Shown here one piece after another: positions 56,755-64,000 of a stretch of DNA of 64,000 nt. The position numbers were made by a program, and so were the translations under genes. Within the stretch, counting starts at the first letter, position 1. Each line of letters opens with the position of its first letter. The notes under the pieces were generated by a model. It worked only from the letters and a program-made list of their open reading frames with translations. It was not told the origin of the DNA and did no database searches. Source of the DNA: Qipengyuania intermedia (lineage in GTDB: Bacteria; Pseudomonadota; Alphaproteobacteria; Sphingomonadales; Sphingomonadaceae); contig NZ_JAIGNS010000002.1 in assembly GCF_019711615.1 (NCBI RefSeq), positions 979,501 to 1,043,500 of the forward strand, read 5' to 3'.

Positions 56755-57845
56755 TGGTTTTATCGCGTGGGGACGATTATCCGATCCATCAGACGGCCGA
56801 ACCGATCGCCTATTCAGGCACGGACAGGAATTTCTATGACCGGTATTTCTTCAACGGCTATGCCCCCGATGGCAGCGGCTTTTTCGCGCTGGCATTCGGT
56901 GTCTATCCGCAACTCGATATCGTCGACGCCCATTTCAGTTTTGTCAGGGGCGATACACAGCATTGTATCCATGCTTCGGCCGAAATGGGCATGGAACGCA
57001 TGGAATTGCGTTGCGGGCCGATATCCATCGAAATCGTCGAGCCGCTGCACGCGCTAAAGGTGACCGTCGAGGAAAGCGAAGGCATCGCGGCCGAGTTCGT
57101 CTTCACTGGCCGGGCATTCCCCATCGAAGAGCCGCGCTTCACTCATCGGCTCGGCCCGCGCGCCTTTATGGATTACACGCGCATGACGCAAAACGGCCAC
57201 CTCACGGGCTGGATTTCGCTCGACGGGGAACGTCACGCGCTGGCCCAGGGCACAGCCGGAACGCGCGATCGCAGCTGGGGCATCCGTCCGATAGGTGAGA
57301 AGGACCCTCAGCCGATCCCCGGACACCAGCTGCCCGGTTTCTTCTGGCAATGGACGCCGATCAATTTCGATGACGGCAGCCTGTTTTTCCATGTGAACAA
57401 TGACGAATACGGGGAGGCATGGAACACGCGCGCGGCATGGGCACCGGACGGGGCCGATGCGCGCGACATCGGGGAAGGGGTGGGGAGCATGCGCACCCGC
57501 CTCGCGCCGGACACGCGCTGGCCGTCGGGCGGTACGCTATCGCTAGCTTTGAAAGGTGCGCCGGAGCAGGTGACGTTCGAGCCGCTGGGCCGCTTCCAGA
57601 TGCGCGGGATCGGCTACACGCATCCCGAGTGGAGTCATGGCATGCACCACGGACCTTTGCGCGTATCGCGCGAGGATATCGACCTAGCCGAGCTCGACCC
57701 GCTCAAGCCCGAAAACGTTCACGTCCAGATTCCGGTGAGGGTCACGGGGAGCGACGGCAGGAGCGGGATCGGCGTGTTCGAGCAGCTGATAATGGGGCCG
57801 TTTGCCCCGCTCGGTCTGACAGGGATGCTAGACGGTTCTGTTTAA
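56754..57845 (+). CDS. Protein of unknown function paired with phosphotransferase
   Basis: A 363-residue cytoplasmic protein with no signal peptide or membrane segment. It has many aromatic and Gly/Asp-rich strands, as in a beta-rich enzyme or lipocalin-like fold ([71 protein letters not shown]). A Glu/Gly-rich middle includes PPMRTR-type loops. The ATG 56754 is preceded by AGGAGGAG. An upstream GTG at 56748 is unnecessary. I recognise no characterised family. The overlap with the phosphotransferase gene suggests the two act in one pathway. Confidence 0.8.
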   Translation: MVLSRGDDYPIHQTAEPIAYSGTDRNFYDRYFFNGYAPDGSGFFALAFGVYPQLDIVDAHFSFVRGDTQHCIHASAEMGMERMELRCGPISIEIVEPLHALKVTVEESEGIAAEFVFTGRAFPIEEPRFTHRLGPRAFMDYTRMTQNGHLTGWISLDGERHALAQGTAGTRDRSWGIRPIGEKDPQPIPGHQLPGFFWQWTPINFDDGSLFFHVNNDEYGEAWNTRAAWAPDGADARDIGEGVGSMRTRLAPDTRWPSGGTLSLALKGAPEQVTFEPLGRFQMRGIGYTHPEWSHGMHHGPLRVSREDIDLAELDPLKPENVHVQIPVRVTGSDGRSGIGVFEQLIMGPFAPLGLTGMLDGSV

Positions 57846-58264
57846 CCGGCGAACCGGCCCTGCAGTTCGAGCAAAGCGATGGCGGCCTTTGCCGCCTCGC
57901 CGCCCTTGTCCTTACGGTTCGCATCTGCCCGCGCGAGAGCCTGCTCTTCGTTCTCGACCGTGATGATACCATTGCCGATGGCGATCCCGTCCATGGTCAG
58001 GGCCATGATGCCGCGCGCACTTTCGCCGGCAACGATTTCGAAGTGATATGTCTCGCCGCGAATGACCACGCCGATGGCAACGAAGCCGTCGTAGCGTCCG
58101 CTGTCGGCAGCCATGGAAATCGCGCCCGGAATTTCGAGAGCGCCCGGGACGGTAAGCACTTCGACCGAATGCCCCGCAGCTTCGAGTGCCGCGGTCGCGC
58201 CTGCAACCAGCATGTCGTTCAGATGGTTGTAGAACCGCGCTTCGACGATGAGGAAATTGGCCAT
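57842..58264 (-). CDS. ribH: 6,7-dimethyl-8-ribityllumazine synthase
   Basis: The penultimate riboflavin step, joining dihydroxybutanone phosphate to the pyrimidine intermediate. The 140 residues contain [16 protein letters not shown] and [18 protein letters not shown] (phosphate-binding). [27 protein letters not shown] carries the catalytic His, and [20 protein letters not shown] follows. It forms an icosahedral shell in most bacteria. It lies six bases after ribB. Confidence 0.95.
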   Translation of the reverse strand: MANFLIVEARFYNHLNDMLVAGATAALEAAGHSVEVLTVPGALEIPGAISMAADSGRYDGFVAIGVVIRGETYHFEIVAGESARGIMALTMDGIAIGNGIITVENEEQALARADANRKDKGGEAAKAAIALLELQGRFAG

Positions 58265-58270
58265 CTGTGC

Positions 58271-59509
58271 TTACTCCGGAATGGGACGGTGATCGACGAT
58301 GTTGAGGCCGTAACCTTCGATCGCGATGACATTGGGTTGTGAATTGCTGAGCAGGATCATGTCCTCGACACCCAGGTCCGCGAGGATCTGCGAGCCGATA
58401 CCGACATTGCGCTGGGCTTCGTTTTCGCCATAGCCGCTTGCTGGCCTACCGGTAATGATGACGATGATGCCCGAACCGTGCTCGCCGACGGCCTGCATGG
58501 CGCGTTGGAGTGTGCGTTTGCGGGGGCCCGGCTTACCCAGCACATCGTCGAAGATCGAGATCGGATGCACGCGGGTGAGGGTGGCTTCGCCCTCCTTCAC
58601 GTCGCCCTTTTGAAGGACATAGGATTCGCTGCCGTCGACCGTGTTGCGATAGGTCAACATTTTCCAGTCGCCGCCGTAGTCGGATTCGAACGTGTCCTCT
58701 GCGATCCGCTCGACCAGATGGTCGTGGCGCATGCGATATTCGATCAGGTCGCGGATCGTGCCGATCTTCATGTCGTGCTTGCGCGCGAACGCGACCAAGT
58801 CGTCGAGGCGGGACATGGTGCCATCCTCGTTCATGATCTCGCAGATCACGCCCGAGGGGTTGAGGCCGGCGAGGCGCGAAATGTCGACTGCCGCTTCCGT
58901 GTGACCGGCACGAACCAGCACGCCCCCATCGCGTGCAGTGAGGGGGAAGACGTGACCGGGCGTGACGATATCATCGGGGCCCTTGGTCGCATCGATGGCG
59001 ACCGAAACCGTGCGCGAGCGGTCGGCCGCGCTGATGCCGGTGGTGACGCCAGTCTTTGCCTCGATCGAGGTGGTGAAGGCCGTCTGCATGCTCTCGCGGT
59101 TGTCGCGGCTCATGGGCTCGAGACCGAGTTCCTCGACGCGCTTGCGATCGAGCGAAAGGCAGATCAAACCGCGCCCGTGGGTGGCCATGAAATTGATGGC
59201 ATTGGGCGTCGCCATCTGGGCCGGGATGATGAGATCGCCTTCGTTCTCGCGGTCCTCGTCATCGACGAGGATGAACATCCGGCCGTTGCGGGCTTCGTCG
59301 ATGATCTCCTCTGTGCCGACGATGACGGGAGTTTCGTCATTCGCCTCCAGGAATGCCTCAAGCTTGGCCAGGGTGTCGGCAGTGGGGTTCCAGCTGTCTT
59401 CGGTGCAATCGCGCAAGGTATTGGCGTGCAAACCTGCGGCGCGAGCCAGACCGGCGCGGGTCATCAGGCCTTGGGAGACTAGGGTGCGAACTTTCTCGAT
59501 GGTGTTCAT
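58271..59509 (-). CDS. ribB: 3,4-dihydroxy-2-butanone 4-phosphate synthase with HTH-like N-terminus and degenerate RibA half (RibBX type)
   Basis: A 412-residue fusion. Residues about 1-55 (MTRAGLARAAGLHANTLRDC and NPTADTLAKLEAFLEAND) resemble an XRE/Cro-type helix-turn-helix. About 65-265 is the RibB enzyme: ILVDDEDRENEGDLIIPAQ, DRSRTVSVAIDA, TPGHVFPLTARDGGVLVRAGHTEAAVD, and CEIMNEDGTMSR with metal ligands. The C-terminal RibA-like part lacks the zinc cysteines and catalytic motif of GTP cyclohydrolase II: RVHPISIFDDVLGKPGPR replaces the Cys-rich loop. So that activity is probably absent and must be supplied elsewhere. ribH follows. A palindrome lies just upstream. Confidence 0.93.
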   Translation of the reverse strand: MNTIEKVRTLVSQGLMTRAGLARAAGLHANTLRDCTEDSWNPTADTLAKLEAFLEANDETPVIVGTEEIIDEARNGRMFILVDDEDRENEGDLIIPAQMATPNAINFMATHGRGLICLSLDRKRVEELGLEPMSRDNRESMQTAFTTSIEAKTGVTTGISAADRSRTVSVAIDATKGPDDIVTPGHVFPLTARDGGVLVRAGHTEAAVDISRLAGLNPSGVICEIMNEDGTMSRLDDLVAFARKHDMKIGTIRDLIEYRMRHDHLVERIAEDTFESDYGGDWKMLTYRNTVDGSESYVLQKGDVKEGEATLTRVHPISIFDDVLGKPGPRKRTLQRAMQAVGEHGSGIIVIITGRPASGYGENEAQRNVGIGSQILADLGVEDMILLSNSQPNVIAIEGYGLNIVDHRPIPE

Positions 59510-59521
59510 GCGGCTCGCCTA

Positions 59522-59539
59522 ATCACATTCAAATGTGAT
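59522..59539. promoter_or_regulatory. Palindrome upstream of ribBX
   Basis: ATCACATT (59522-59529) and AATGTGAT (59532-59539) are perfect 8-base inverted arms with a 2-base spacer. The nearer edge is 13 bases before the ribB ATG. The position suits an operator overlapping the -10 or leader. Because ribB has an N-terminal HTH-like domain, autoregulation is possible. This is inference only. Confidence 0.5.
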
Positions 59540-59618
59540 GTCAAATCTCAGCCACACACGCCAATGGTTTTCGCGGACGAGCGCGATGACTAATTCGCTA
59601 TGTCGATAGGGAGGAAAA

Positions 59619-59694
<76 letters not shown>

Positions 59695-59737
59695 ACTCTC
59701 ACGGTTTGACCGCGTTCCGGCCCGGTGGTGCGGGCGG

Positions 59738-59752
59738 CCCCCGACTCGGGGG
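59738..59752. terminator. GC-rich hairpin between rodA and tRNA-Lys
   Basis: CCCCCG (59738-59743) and CGGGGG (59747-59752) pair perfectly around a 3-base loop, 50 bases after the rodA stop on the minus strand. No T run follows, but it may end or stall the rodA transcript before the tRNA. Confidence 0.4.
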
Positions 59753-59801
59753 AGGCGCTCATATAGCGGGTGTCGTTCGGAATAAAAGGCCTAAATCGCA
59801 A

Positions 59802-60920
59802 TCAGGCCATCAGGCCGCGTTTCGGCGCATTGAGGTTCCAGCGGTGGACCATCATCAGAACGCCGATACAGATCATGTTCGTCATCATCGAACTGCCGCC
59901 GTGGCTGACGAAGGGGAGGGGGATGCCCACCACCGGCGCGAGGCCCATAACCATCATGAGATTGATGGAGACATAAAAGAAGATCGTTGCGGTCATGCCT
60001 GCTGCGAGCAGCTTGCCGAAGCGGTCCGAGCTGTCGCGAGCGACCCTGAAACCCCACCTCAGGATTACGGCAAATGCGCCAATCACGAAGAGGCCGCCTG
60101 CAAATCCCCATTCTTCGGCCATAGTCGCGAAAACGAAGTCCGTGTGGGGTTCGGGAAGATAGTTGAGATGGCTTTGCGAGCCTTCATTGAAACCCTTCCC
60201 GAACAGGCCGCCCGACCCGATCGCGATCTTCGACTGGGTGATCTGGTAGCCCTCGCCAAGCGGATCGCTCTCCGGGTCGAGGAAGGTGGTCACGCGGTCC
60301 TGCTGGTAGGGCTTGAGCGCAAAGAAGAATGCCAGCGGTATGGCTGCCAGCCCTGCAGCCCCCGCCATTACAAACCAGCGCAGCGGAAGCCCGGCAAAGA
60401 ACATGACAAGCCCCCCGCCAAACGCGATGGCGAGCGAGGTGCCAAGGTCCGGCTGCAGGAGCACGAATGCCATGGGCAGTACTATGATCGCACCTGCGGG
60501 AATCAACGCTCGCCAGGTCGGGATCATCCCCACAGGCAGGCTGTCGTAAAATCGTGCAAGAGCGACCACGACTGCCGGTTTCATCAACTCCGATGGCTGA
60601 ATGCGGATTGGACCGACTTCGAGCCAGCGCTGGCTGCCTCCGCCCAGCGTACCCATGATTTCCACCGCCATGAGGAGCAGGAGGACCACGATGTAGCCCG
60701 GATAGGCGAAGAATTTCACGAGGTCTTTCGAGAAACGGGAAATCACCACCGCCGCGATGAAGAATATCGCGAACCTGACAAGGTGCGACTCGGCATAGCG
60801 TGAGAAATCGCCCGCCGCCGCCGATGTGAGGACGAGCGCGCCGAACGCGATCAGACCGATCAGCGGGAAAAGCATCTGCCATGGCTGGCGTGCTACGGGG
60901 GCAGGGACGATCCCGCTCAT
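59802..60920 (-). CDS. rodA: Rod-shape peptidoglycan polymerase RodA
   Basis: A SEDS glycosyltransferase that polymerises lipid II during elongation, 372 residues with about 10 hydrophobic segments. WLEVGPIRIQPSELMKPAVVVALARF is the conserved SEDS loop with its catalytic region. ALIPAGAIIVLPMAFVLLQPDLGTSLAI and IAIGSGGLFGKGFNEGSQSHLNYLPEPHTDFVFA follow. FVSHGGSSMMTNMICIGVLM is also present. It overlaps the mrdA stop by four bases and works with that PBP2. Confidence 0.95.
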   Translation of the reverse strand: MSGIVPAPVARQPWQMLFPLIGLIAFGALVLTSAAAGDFSRYAESHLVRFAIFFIAAVVISRFSKDLVKFFAYPGYIVVLLLLMAVEIMGTLGGGSQRWLEVGPIRIQPSELMKPAVVVALARFYDSLPVGMIPTWRALIPAGAIIVLPMAFVLLQPDLGTSLAIAFGGGLVMFFAGLPLRWFVMAGAAGLAAIPLAFFFALKPYQQDRVTTFLDPESDPLGEGYQITQSKIAIGSGGLFGKGFNEGSQSHLNYLPEPHTDFVFATMAEEWGFAGGLFVIGAFAVILRWGFRVARDSSDRFGKLLAAGMTATIFFYVSINLMMVMGLAPVVGIPLPFVSHGGSSMMTNMICIGVLMMVHRWNLNAPKRGLMA

Positions 60921-63061
60921 TCCGGCACCGTACCGCTCGCAGGTGTGGCGGTTGCAGACGGAGTTGGCGCAGGCGCGGGAGCGGCTTGCGGAGGCGGCGA
61001 GGCGTCACGCACCTCTTGCGCAGTGCGTGTGTCCACGCGGGGCTGGATTGCTTCTTCGGCAAGCTGCTCGGGCTGGCGCGCAGCGACCCGTGCTTCCGCT
61101 TCGACCTGGTCGAAAATGTCTTCGTCTCGTGCGGGGACCGGCGGCACTGCTTCTCCGTTGGCCGCTGCATAAGCGCGATATTTGCGATCGAGCCGTTCCT
61201 GCGCGGTGCCGCCCCATTGTTCCTCCAGCGCGCGCAGCGCCTCCATTCCCTTTGCGGGATCGAACAGGAAGGTCATGACATCGCGCGCGATCGGGTAGGC
61301 GGCGCCCGAACCACCACCATGTTCGATCACGACAGCACCCGCGTATTTCGGTTTGTCGAAGGGTGCGAAGAACACGAACAGGCCGTGGTCGCGGTATTTC
61401 CAGGGCCCGCTTTTGCCGTCGGACACGCTGAGGGAGACGACCTGCGCCGTGCCGGTCTTGCCGGCCATAAGGATATCGTCGAACGGCAGGCGCGCGCGGC
61501 CTGCCGTACCGGGCCCGTTGACCGTATCGCTCATCGCCTGGCGAACGTAGTCGATTTCCGCCGGGGTGAAGGCGAAATGTTCGAACTTCGGCTTGTCATC
61601 CGTCAACCTGAGGCGCGGCAGAACCCGGTCGCCGGTGGCAAGGCGTGCCGCCATAACCGCCAGCTGCAGCGGATTGGTGAGATAATAGCCCTGTCCGATG
61701 GAGGAGTTCACCGTGTCGAACGGCTGCCATTCGCGCTCGAACTTGCGCTCTTTCCAGGCAGGCGACGGGACGGTGCCGTAGAACTGGCTCGTCACCGGGA
61801 GATCGAACTCCTCGCCAAGACCCATCTTCTTCGCCCAGTCTGCGACCTTCGCGAAACCGACCTGCTGGGCGAAGTGGTAAAAATAGCTGTCGCAGCTCTG
61901 GTAGATAGCCTTGGCCATGTCGACCCGGCCGTGATTGCTCCAGCAATTGAAGAAACGGTTGCCGATGCGCCGGCCGCCATTGCACATGATTGCTTCTTCC
62001 GGCTTCACCCCTGCGTCGAGGAAAGCCATGCAGTGCATCGGTTTTACGGTCGAACCCGGCGGGTAAAGGCCTTTCAGGACCTTGTTGCGCAACGGCACGC
62101 GCTCGTCGTCGCGGAGCATGGAATATTCGACGCGGCCGATCCCTGCCGAAAAGCTGTTCGGGTCGAAACTTGGCATGGAGGCCATGCACAAGAGATCGCC
62201 CGTTTCGCAATCCATGACCACGCAGGAACCGCTTTCCAGACCGATGCGACGCGCGGCATAATCCTGGAGCGGCCCGTCGATTGTCAGCCGGACGGGGTCG
62301 CCCTGAACGTCCTCGCGGGTTTCCAGGTCGCGCACGATCCGTCCTGAAGCCGTGACCTCGACGCGGCGGGCGCCGGGCTCGCCTCTCAGGTCCTGCTCGA
62401 ACTGCTTTTCCAGCGCGTCCTTGCCGATCTTGTAACCCGGCGTGATGAGGATGGGATCGGGGTTTTCTTCGTATTCCTCGGCCGAGGCAGGGCCGACATA
62501 ACCGATGAGATGTCCCACGCTTGGCCCGGTGGGATAAAAGCGGGAAAACCCCCGCTGCGGCACGACGCCGGGAAGATCCGGCAAGCGCACGCTGATTGCG
62601 GCGAACTGGTCGTAGTCGAGGCCCGTCGCCACCTCGATCGGCTGGAAACCGCGCGCGTCATCGATGCGCTTGGTGATGTCGGCAACCGTCGTAGCTTCGA
62701 GGTCGAGGATCTTCGCCAGTTCATCGATGGTCTTTTCCGCATCCTTCATCCGGTCGGGAATGACGTCGACGCGGAAATCGGCGCGGTTGGAGGCAAGGGG
62801 CGCTCCGTTCCGATCAAGGATCCAGCCACGGCGCGGCGGGATCAGCGACAGGTTGACGCGGTTGCTTTCCGATTCCAGCACCCAGCGCTCGTTCTCGGCG
62901 ATGGCGATATAGGCCATCCGCGCTGCCAGAATGGTGCCTAGGCCGCCCATTCCTGCAGCAACCACGAAGGTGCGCCGATCGAAGGCGTTTTCGAGTGTCG
63001 TCTGGCTGACCAGGTCCTTCTGGCGACCAGCAATGCGGCTCCGGCGCGAGAATATGCCCAT
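60917..63061 (-). CDS. mrdA: Penicillin-binding protein 2 (elongation transpeptidase)
   Basis: The transpeptidase that crosslinks peptidoglycan with RodA. The 714 residues have an N-terminal membrane helix (RTFVVAAGMGGLGTILAARMAYIAIA) and a pedestal/dimerisation domain (PPRRGWILDRNGAPLASN). In the transpeptidase domain the nucleophile Ser is in YPPGSTVKPMHCM (STVK), SxN-like in VNSSIGQGYYLTNPLQ, and KTGTAQ is visible. The C-terminal roughly 110 residues form an Ala/Pro/Glu-rich tail. ATG 63061 is used, coupled to the mreD stop. The open frame to 63523 is upstream of the real start. Confidence 0.95.
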   Translation of the reverse strand: MGIFSRRSRIAGRQKDLVSQTTLENAFDRRTFVVAAGMGGLGTILAARMAYIAIAENERWVLESESNRVNLSLIPPRRGWILDRNGAPLASNRADFRVDVIPDRMKDAEKTIDELAKILDLEATTVADITKRIDDARGFQPIEVATGLDYDQFAAISVRLPDLPGVVPQRGFSRFYPTGPSVGHLIGYVGPASAEEYEENPDPILITPGYKIGKDALEKQFEQDLRGEPGARRVEVTASGRIVRDLETREDVQGDPVRLTIDGPLQDYAARRIGLESGSCVVMDCETGDLLCMASMPSFDPNSFSAGIGRVEYSMLRDDERVPLRNKVLKGLYPPGSTVKPMHCMAFLDAGVKPEEAIMCNGGRRIGNRFFNCWSNHGRVDMAKAIYQSCDSYFYHFAQQVGFAKVADWAKKMGLGEEFDLPVTSQFYGTVPSPAWKERKFEREWQPFDTVNSSIGQGYYLTNPLQLAVMAARLATGDRVLPRLRLTDDKPKFEHFAFTPAEIDYVRQAMSDTVNGPGTAGRARLPFDDILMAGKTGTAQVVSLSVSDGKSGPWKYRDHGLFVFFAPFDKPKYAGAVVIEHGGGSGAAYPIARDVMTFLFDPAKGMEALRALEEQWGGTAQERLDRKYRAYAAANGEAVPPVPARDEDIFDQVEAEARVAARQPEQLAEEAIQPRVDTRTAQEVRDASPPPQAAPAPAPTPSATATPASGTVPE

Positions 63062-63612
63062 CAAACACGCTTCCAGCGGCGAAGGCGCAGCCTGTCGAGA
63101 CGGGCCACGATGCGCGCGATGAAGGGGAAGATGAGGATGGACATCAGCAATTGGGGGACGAGTGCGACAAGGGACGGCAAAGTCGGTGTGGCACCGCTCA
63201 GCAGCCAGCCCGACAGGATATAGGCGATGACGAGTAAACCGGCCGTGAACCAGTCCTGCCAGAACGCTCGCCACGGTAGGCGCAGTTCCACGAACTCGAT
63301 GACCAGCATCGATGCGGACCAGAACAGGATCGCGAAGCCGAAGGGCTGCCCGCTGAAGAGGTCGTCGAACAGGCCTAGCGGGAAGCCTGCCCAGACCGGC
63401 AGCAGCCCGGGCCGCACCAGGCGCCACGCGAGCAGGGTCAGGAAACCGAGCGGCGGCACCATCGGCAAAGCCGCGGCGATTGCGAAGACGGGCACCAGCG
63501 ATCCGAGCAGGATCGACAGCCACGGAATGATATTGGCTAGCAGGGGGGAATGCGAACGATTGATGCGGCTGCCATAGGCATCGCTACGGGCGCGCGGCTC
63601 CATCCGCTCCAT
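63061..63612 (-). CDS. mreD: Rod-shape-determining protein MreD
   Basis: A 183-residue polytopic inner-membrane protein with about five hydrophobic segments (IIPWLSILLGSLVPVFAIAA; LGFLTLLAWRLVRPGLLPVWAGFPLGLFDDLFSGQPFGFAILFW). The GLFDDLFSGQPFG loop is the MreD signature. It links the MreB cytoskeleton to the elongation machinery. Its start region overlaps the mreC stop, and its stop overlaps the mrdA start. ATG 63603 is an alternative start. Confidence 0.92.
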   Translation of the reverse strand: MERMEPRARSDAYGSRINRSHSPLLANIIPWLSILLGSLVPVFAIAAALPMVPPLGFLTLLAWRLVRPGLLPVWAGFPLGLFDDLFSGQPFGFAILFWSASMLVIEFVELRLPWRAFWQDWFTAGLLVIAYILSGWLLSGATPTLPSLVALVPQLLMSILIFPFIARIVARLDRLRLRRWKRV

Positions 63613-64000
63613 CAGTCGGTCAACTCCTCTTCGACCGGGGTCGTCGCACCGCTGGCGGCGTCGGGTTCGAAGATCGGTTCGATGGCAACGAAATCCGTAG
63701 CGGCCGGATCGCTGACGATGCGGGCAAGGCCTCCGTCGTCGGTCAGTTCGGTGACGATGGCGACGGCAATGCCCGGGGGATAATAGCCGCCGGCCCCGGA
63801 GGTGACGAACAGGTCGCCGACCTTGAGCGGATTGATCCCGAGATTGATCAGCTTGATGCGCAGCAGGCTGTCCCCGCGACCTTCGGCAAAAGCTACGGTT
63901 TCGTCGCCCGCGCGGCGGACGGGAAGGACGCTTTCGCTGTCGGTCAGCAGGAGCACACGCGAGGAATCGCTGCCGGTCTCCAGAATGCGCCCGACCACGC
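63612..64000 (-). CDS. mreC: Rod-shape-determining protein MreC (5' end outside window)
   Basis: The C-terminal part of MreC, the periplasmic scaffold of the elongasome. The window holds about 129 codons: GRILETGSDSSRVLLLTDSESVLPV, then AEGRGDSLLRIKLINLGINPLKVGDLFVTSGAGGYYPPGIAVAIV, which is the beta-domain typical of MreC. An acidic tail ends VEEELTD. The gene continues beyond 64000, so the N-terminal membrane anchor is not seen. It heads mreC-mreD-mrdA-rodA. Confidence 0.93.
   Translation of the reverse strand, partial: VVGRILETGSDSSRVLLLTDSESVLPVRRAGDETVAFAEGRGDSLLRIKLINLGINPLKVGDLFVTSGAGGYYPPGIAVAIVTELTDDGGLARIVSDPAATDFVAIEPIFEPDAASGATTPVEEELTD

Noticed and set aside
58271-58750. Functional GTP cyclohydrolase II domain in RibB
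   Set aside because: The zinc-binding cysteines and the catalytic loop of RibA are missing.

Overview
The window is chromosomal DNA of a high-GC alphaproteobacterium, most likely an Erythrobacteraceae/Sphingomonadales member. This rests on gene content and gene style: CpdR next to an N-formylglutamate amidohydrolase, SapC, DUF4170, NrdR beside glyA, an HWE kinase, a RibB with a degenerate RibA half, and AmpG- and M48-type proteins with sphingomonad-like sequences. The species call is inference. I see no rRNA, insertion sequence, CRISPR array or prophage.

Layout. 1-14030 is a cell-surface polysaccharide region. It holds an SGNH hydrolase, three GT4-type glycosyltransferases (one of the DUF1972 type), a GT2 glycosyltransferase, a polysaccharide pyruvyl transferase with an FrhB-like partner, a Wzx-type flippase, a Wzy/ligase-type membrane protein, and gmd-fcl for GDP-fucose. 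Several stretches (about 56-1050, 7690-8560, 9390-10870) look AT-richer than the rest, as is common in exchanged polysaccharide loci. A tRNA-Val(GAC) follows at 14243-14317, and conserved core genes begin after it.

14400-30130 carries cpdR, an N-formylglutamate amidohydrolase, a PDZ/M48-like peptidase, SapC, an FAD-linked oxidase, a DEAD-box helicase, a sterol-desaturase-family enzyme, uvrD/pcrA, a secreted repeat-like protein, an RluB/RsuA-family enzyme with rsmD, a Rieske oxygenase, an AmpG-type permease and a PilZ protein. 30127-38413 holds trpB-x-trpA-accD-folC, a divergent chorismate mutase, and rpiB-glyA-x-nrdR-trmJ. 38480-45523 holds a response regulator with a PAS/HWE kinase whose 5' end is broken by a stop codon, then yqeY-lipoprotein-dnaG-rpoD. 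45676-51201 is carA-lipoprotein-carB and greA. 51214-55609 holds a GNAT/DUF4170 pair, a YqjD/YqjE/YqjK-like group of small membrane proteins, and eno. 55696-57845 is a two-gene pair of a phosphotransferase and an unknown protein. 57842-59540 is ribBX-ribH with a palindrome just upstream. A tRNA-Lys(CTT) follows, then the rod-shape operon mreC-mreD-mrdA-rodA, which runs off the right edge.

Genes that work together: the surface-polysaccharide set (sugar nucleotide supply, assembly, flipping, polymerising, pyruvyl capping); tryptophan, fatty-acid and folate synthesis in one operon; one-carbon metabolism with ribonucleotide-reductase control (glyA, nrdR); replication and transcription initiation (dnaG, rpoD); and cell elongation (mreCD, PBP2, RodA).

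No complete new defence or mobile system is visible. The most promising unexplained items are: small envelope genes inserted in both trpBA and carAB; the nonsense-interrupted HWE kinase; the frameshifted SGNH hydrolase; the HTH-RibB fusion with its palindrome; the overlapping small ORFs in the polysaccharide locus; and the phosphotransferase/unknown pair.
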